Assembly (NCBI GenBank): GCA_017424665.1
Contig: JAFOYK010000037.1
Span: forward strand, 1 to 6,186
DNA: 6,186 nucleotides
Origin: Oscillospiraceae bacterium
Lineage (GTDB): Bacteria > Bacillota > Clostridia > Oscillospirales > Ruminococcaceae
Direction: 5' to 3'
Shown: in pieces, positions 5,103 to 6,186 of the stretch
Numbering within the stretch: the stretch's first letter is position 1
Layout of the letters: every line of letters begins with the position of its first letter
Made by a program: the position numbers and the translations under genes
The notes under the pieces: generated by a model
The model's input: only the letters and a program-made list of their open reading frames with translations
Told to the model about the DNA's origin: nothing
The model's database searches: none

Positions 5103-5883
5103 TTTAAAAGGAATTTATAAAACTTTCAACCCCGGTTCCATCACCGAGAAAAAGGCTCTTCAGGGAATCGACCTTCATCTTGAAGACGGCGATTTTGTAA
5201 CCATCATCGGCGGCAACGGCGCCGGAAAATCCACCCTTCTTAACGCAATCGCAGGCGTCTGGCCCATCGACGAAGGTTCCATCCATCTTGCGGGCCAGGA
5301 CGTAACCGCTGTTCCGGAACACAAAAGAGCCGCACTTCTCGGCCGTGTTTTCCAGGACCCCATGACCGGTACCGCCGCTAATATGCAAATCGAAGAAAAC
5401 CTTGCTCTTGCCGCCCGCCGTGGCAAAAAACGCGGTCTCGGCTGGGAAGTTACCAAAGAAGAAAGAGCAAAATATCACGATATGCTCGTTTCTCTCGACC
5501 TTGGCCTTGAAGACCGCCTTTCCGCAAAAGTCGGACTTCTTTCCGGCGGCCAGCGCCAGGCTCTTACCCTTATGATGGCAACCATGGTCAAACCGAAACT
5601 TCTTCTTCTTGATGAACACACCGCGGCTCTTGACCCCAAAACCGCCGCAAAAGTTCTCGAAATCACCGATAAAGTCATCAACGAAAACAAACTTACCGCC
5701 CTTATGATCACCCATAACATGAGCGATGCCATTAAACACGGCAACCGCCTTATTATGATGAACGAAGGAAAAATCGTTTACGATGTTTCCGGCGAAGAAA
5801 AGAAAAACCTTACCGTTGAAGACCTTATGAAAAAATTCAGCGAAGTCGGCGGACATTTTTCCGACCGCGCTATCCTCGGATAA
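5095..5883 (+). CDS. ABC importer ATP-binding protein, COG1101 (TrpZ-like)
   Basis: This is the cytoplasmic ATPase that powers uptake by the permease at 4152, 262 aa, full length for the family. All the ABC motifs are present: Walker A GGNGAGKST (39-47), Q-loop Gln87 (RVFQDP), signature LSGGQ (149-153), Walker B LLLLDE (169-174) with catalytic Glu174, D-loop ALD (178-180) and switch His207 (MITHNM). The DEHTAALDP sequence, with His where most ABC proteins have Pro, is what I associate with the COG1101 partner of COG2984/COG4120 systems. This supports assigning all three genes to one importer. The start ATG at 5095 lies inside the end of the permease gene, with AAAAGGAGG (5077-5085) 9 bases before it. 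A strong terminator follows, so this is the last gene of the operon. Confidence 0.95.
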   Translation: MLDLKGIYKTFNPGSITEKKALQGIDLHLEDGDFVTIIGGNGAGKSTLLNAIAGVWPIDEGSIHLAGQDVTAVPEHKRAALLGRVFQDPMTGTAANMQIEENLALAARRGKKRGLGWEVTKEERAKYHDMLVSLDLGLEDRLSAKVGLLSGGQRQALTLMMATMVKPKLLLLDEHTAALDPKTAAKVLEITDKVINENKLTALMITHNMSDAIKHGNRLIMMNEGKIVYDVSGEEKKNLTVEDLMKKFSEVGGHFSDRAILG

Positions 5884-5913
5884 ATCCTTTTCATTTCCTC
5901 ATAATTTCCATAG

Positions 5914-5947
5914 AAAAACCCCGTGTTTCCGAAAACACGGGGTTTTT
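5914..5947 (+). terminator. Long bidirectional terminator ending the importer operon
   Basis: AAAAACCCCGTGTTT (5914-5928) pairs perfectly with AAACACGGGGTTTTT (5933-5947) around the loop CCGA. It starts 30 bases after the ATPase stop codon. The A5 and T5 ends make it suitable for both strands. Confidence 0.95.
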
Positions 5948-5958
5948 ACTTTATAAAA

Positions 5959-6048
5959 GCCTTCCCGGAGGGTAAGCCTCCCTTGCCTAAAGGAAGGTGG
6001 ATTTTATTTAGCCTTCCCAGAGGGGAAGGTGGCAAAACCGAAGGTTTT
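5959..6048 (+). repeat. Cluster of three related palindromic repeat units
   Basis: Unit a begins GCCTTCCC (5959-5966) and continues GGAGGG (5967-5972), but lacks the usual end. Unit b runs from GCCTCCC (5976-5982) to GGAAGGTGG (5992-6000). Unit c runs from GCCTTCCC (6011-6018) to GGGAAGGTGGC (6023-6033), followed by a second hairpin AAAACC-GAA-GGTTTT (6034-6048). Units b and c share the GGAAGGTGG end, as does the element at 4056 in diverged form (GAGAAGGTGCC). Unit c lacks the GGATGAGG tail present at 4097-4104 and instead joins coding-like sequence. The units are in the same orientation, which suggests nested insertion or tandem duplication. Confidence 0.7.
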
Positions 6049-6186
6049 GAGCACGTTGAAACCCGCAAGGTCCGCTATGAGACCCTTATCAAAACGAAAG
6101 AGGACATTTTTGCCCTTTTCCAGATGACCCCGTATTACTGGAAAACATCGGCAAAGGGTGCGGAAAAACTTTCCGCTTATGAAAGC
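6046..6186 (+). pseudogene. 5'-truncated RlmA-like 23S rRNA (guanine-N1)-methyltransferase fragment, continuing past the window
   Basis: The last 47 codons read as the C-terminal part of an RlmA-type rRNA methyltransferase. The key stretch is KTKEDIFALFQMTPYYWKTS, which lines up with the LLQMTPFAWRA region of E. coli RlmA as I remember it. The family's N-terminal zinc-binding CPxC segment and the SAM-binding domain are absent. Upstream in the same frame lie only the palindromic repeats and the importer terminator, open back to a stop at 5911 without an ATG. A TTG at 5983, with GGAGG 11 bases before it inside the repeats, is the only conceivable start, and it would not restore the missing domains. 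This is either a gene remnant joined to the repeat by recombination or an assembly chimera. Confidence 0.65.

Noticed and set aside
5628..5640. His instead of Pro after Walker B (DEHTAALDP) as a defect of the ATPase
   Set aside because: This is, to my knowledge, the normal sequence of the COG1101 family, and all catalytic residues are intact.
5959..6048. CRISPR-like array
   Set aside because: The units are imperfect palindromes of unequal length and spacing, without uniform spacers or cas genes.

Overview
The window looks like the chromosome of a Gram-positive anaerobe of the class Clostridia, probably an uncultured gut Oscillospiraceae/Ruminococcaceae relative. Four things point that way: strong GGAGG ribosome binding sites, lipoprotein signal peptides on the solute-binding proteins, intrinsic terminators with long T tracts, and intergenic GCCTTCCC...GGGAAGGTGGC / GGATGAGG-type palindromic repeats of the kind I associate with that group. 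The assignment is inferred from style, not from a marker gene.

Layout, all on the + strand. (1) 2-172 is the 3' end of an unrecognised gene, closed by a terminator. (2) 243-1284 is a consensus sigma-A promoter and an orphan ABC transporter substrate-binding lipoprotein of the TrpX/COG2984 (PF04392) family, here SBP1, followed by a strong terminator hairpin. (3) 1385-2614 is a lipoprotein with a transglutaminase-like Cys-His-Asp domain. Its ribosome binding site sits directly in the tail of the SBP1 terminator, so it probably depends on read-through. (4) 2615-3090 is a 476-base gap with a terminator, a second promoter closely resembling that of SBP1, and a leader of about 250 nt. The leader holds a 29-codon ORF, two hairpins with the same seven-base loop, and an intrinsic terminator just before the next gene. 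(5) 3091-5883 is a complete three-gene ABC importer operon: SBP2 (paralogue of SBP1), permease and ATPase. A palindromic repeat lies between SBP2 and the permease, and a long terminator follows the ATPase. (6) 5959-6186 is a cluster of palindromic repeats running straight into a 5'-truncated fragment of an RlmA-like rRNA methyltransferase.

The two SBPs very probably feed one permease/ATPase pair. The second SBP was duplicated and put under different post-initiation control: SBP1 has a short leader, while SBP2 sits behind a terminator. Both promoters share an inverted repeat (CTTTA-N6-TAAAG core) in the -35/-10 spacer, which suggests a common repressor. The substrate cannot be read from sequence; aromatic amino acids are known ligands for some members of the family. 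The most interesting region is the SBP2 leader (2840-3090), a candidate attenuator that matches no riboswitch or T-box class I can recognise.
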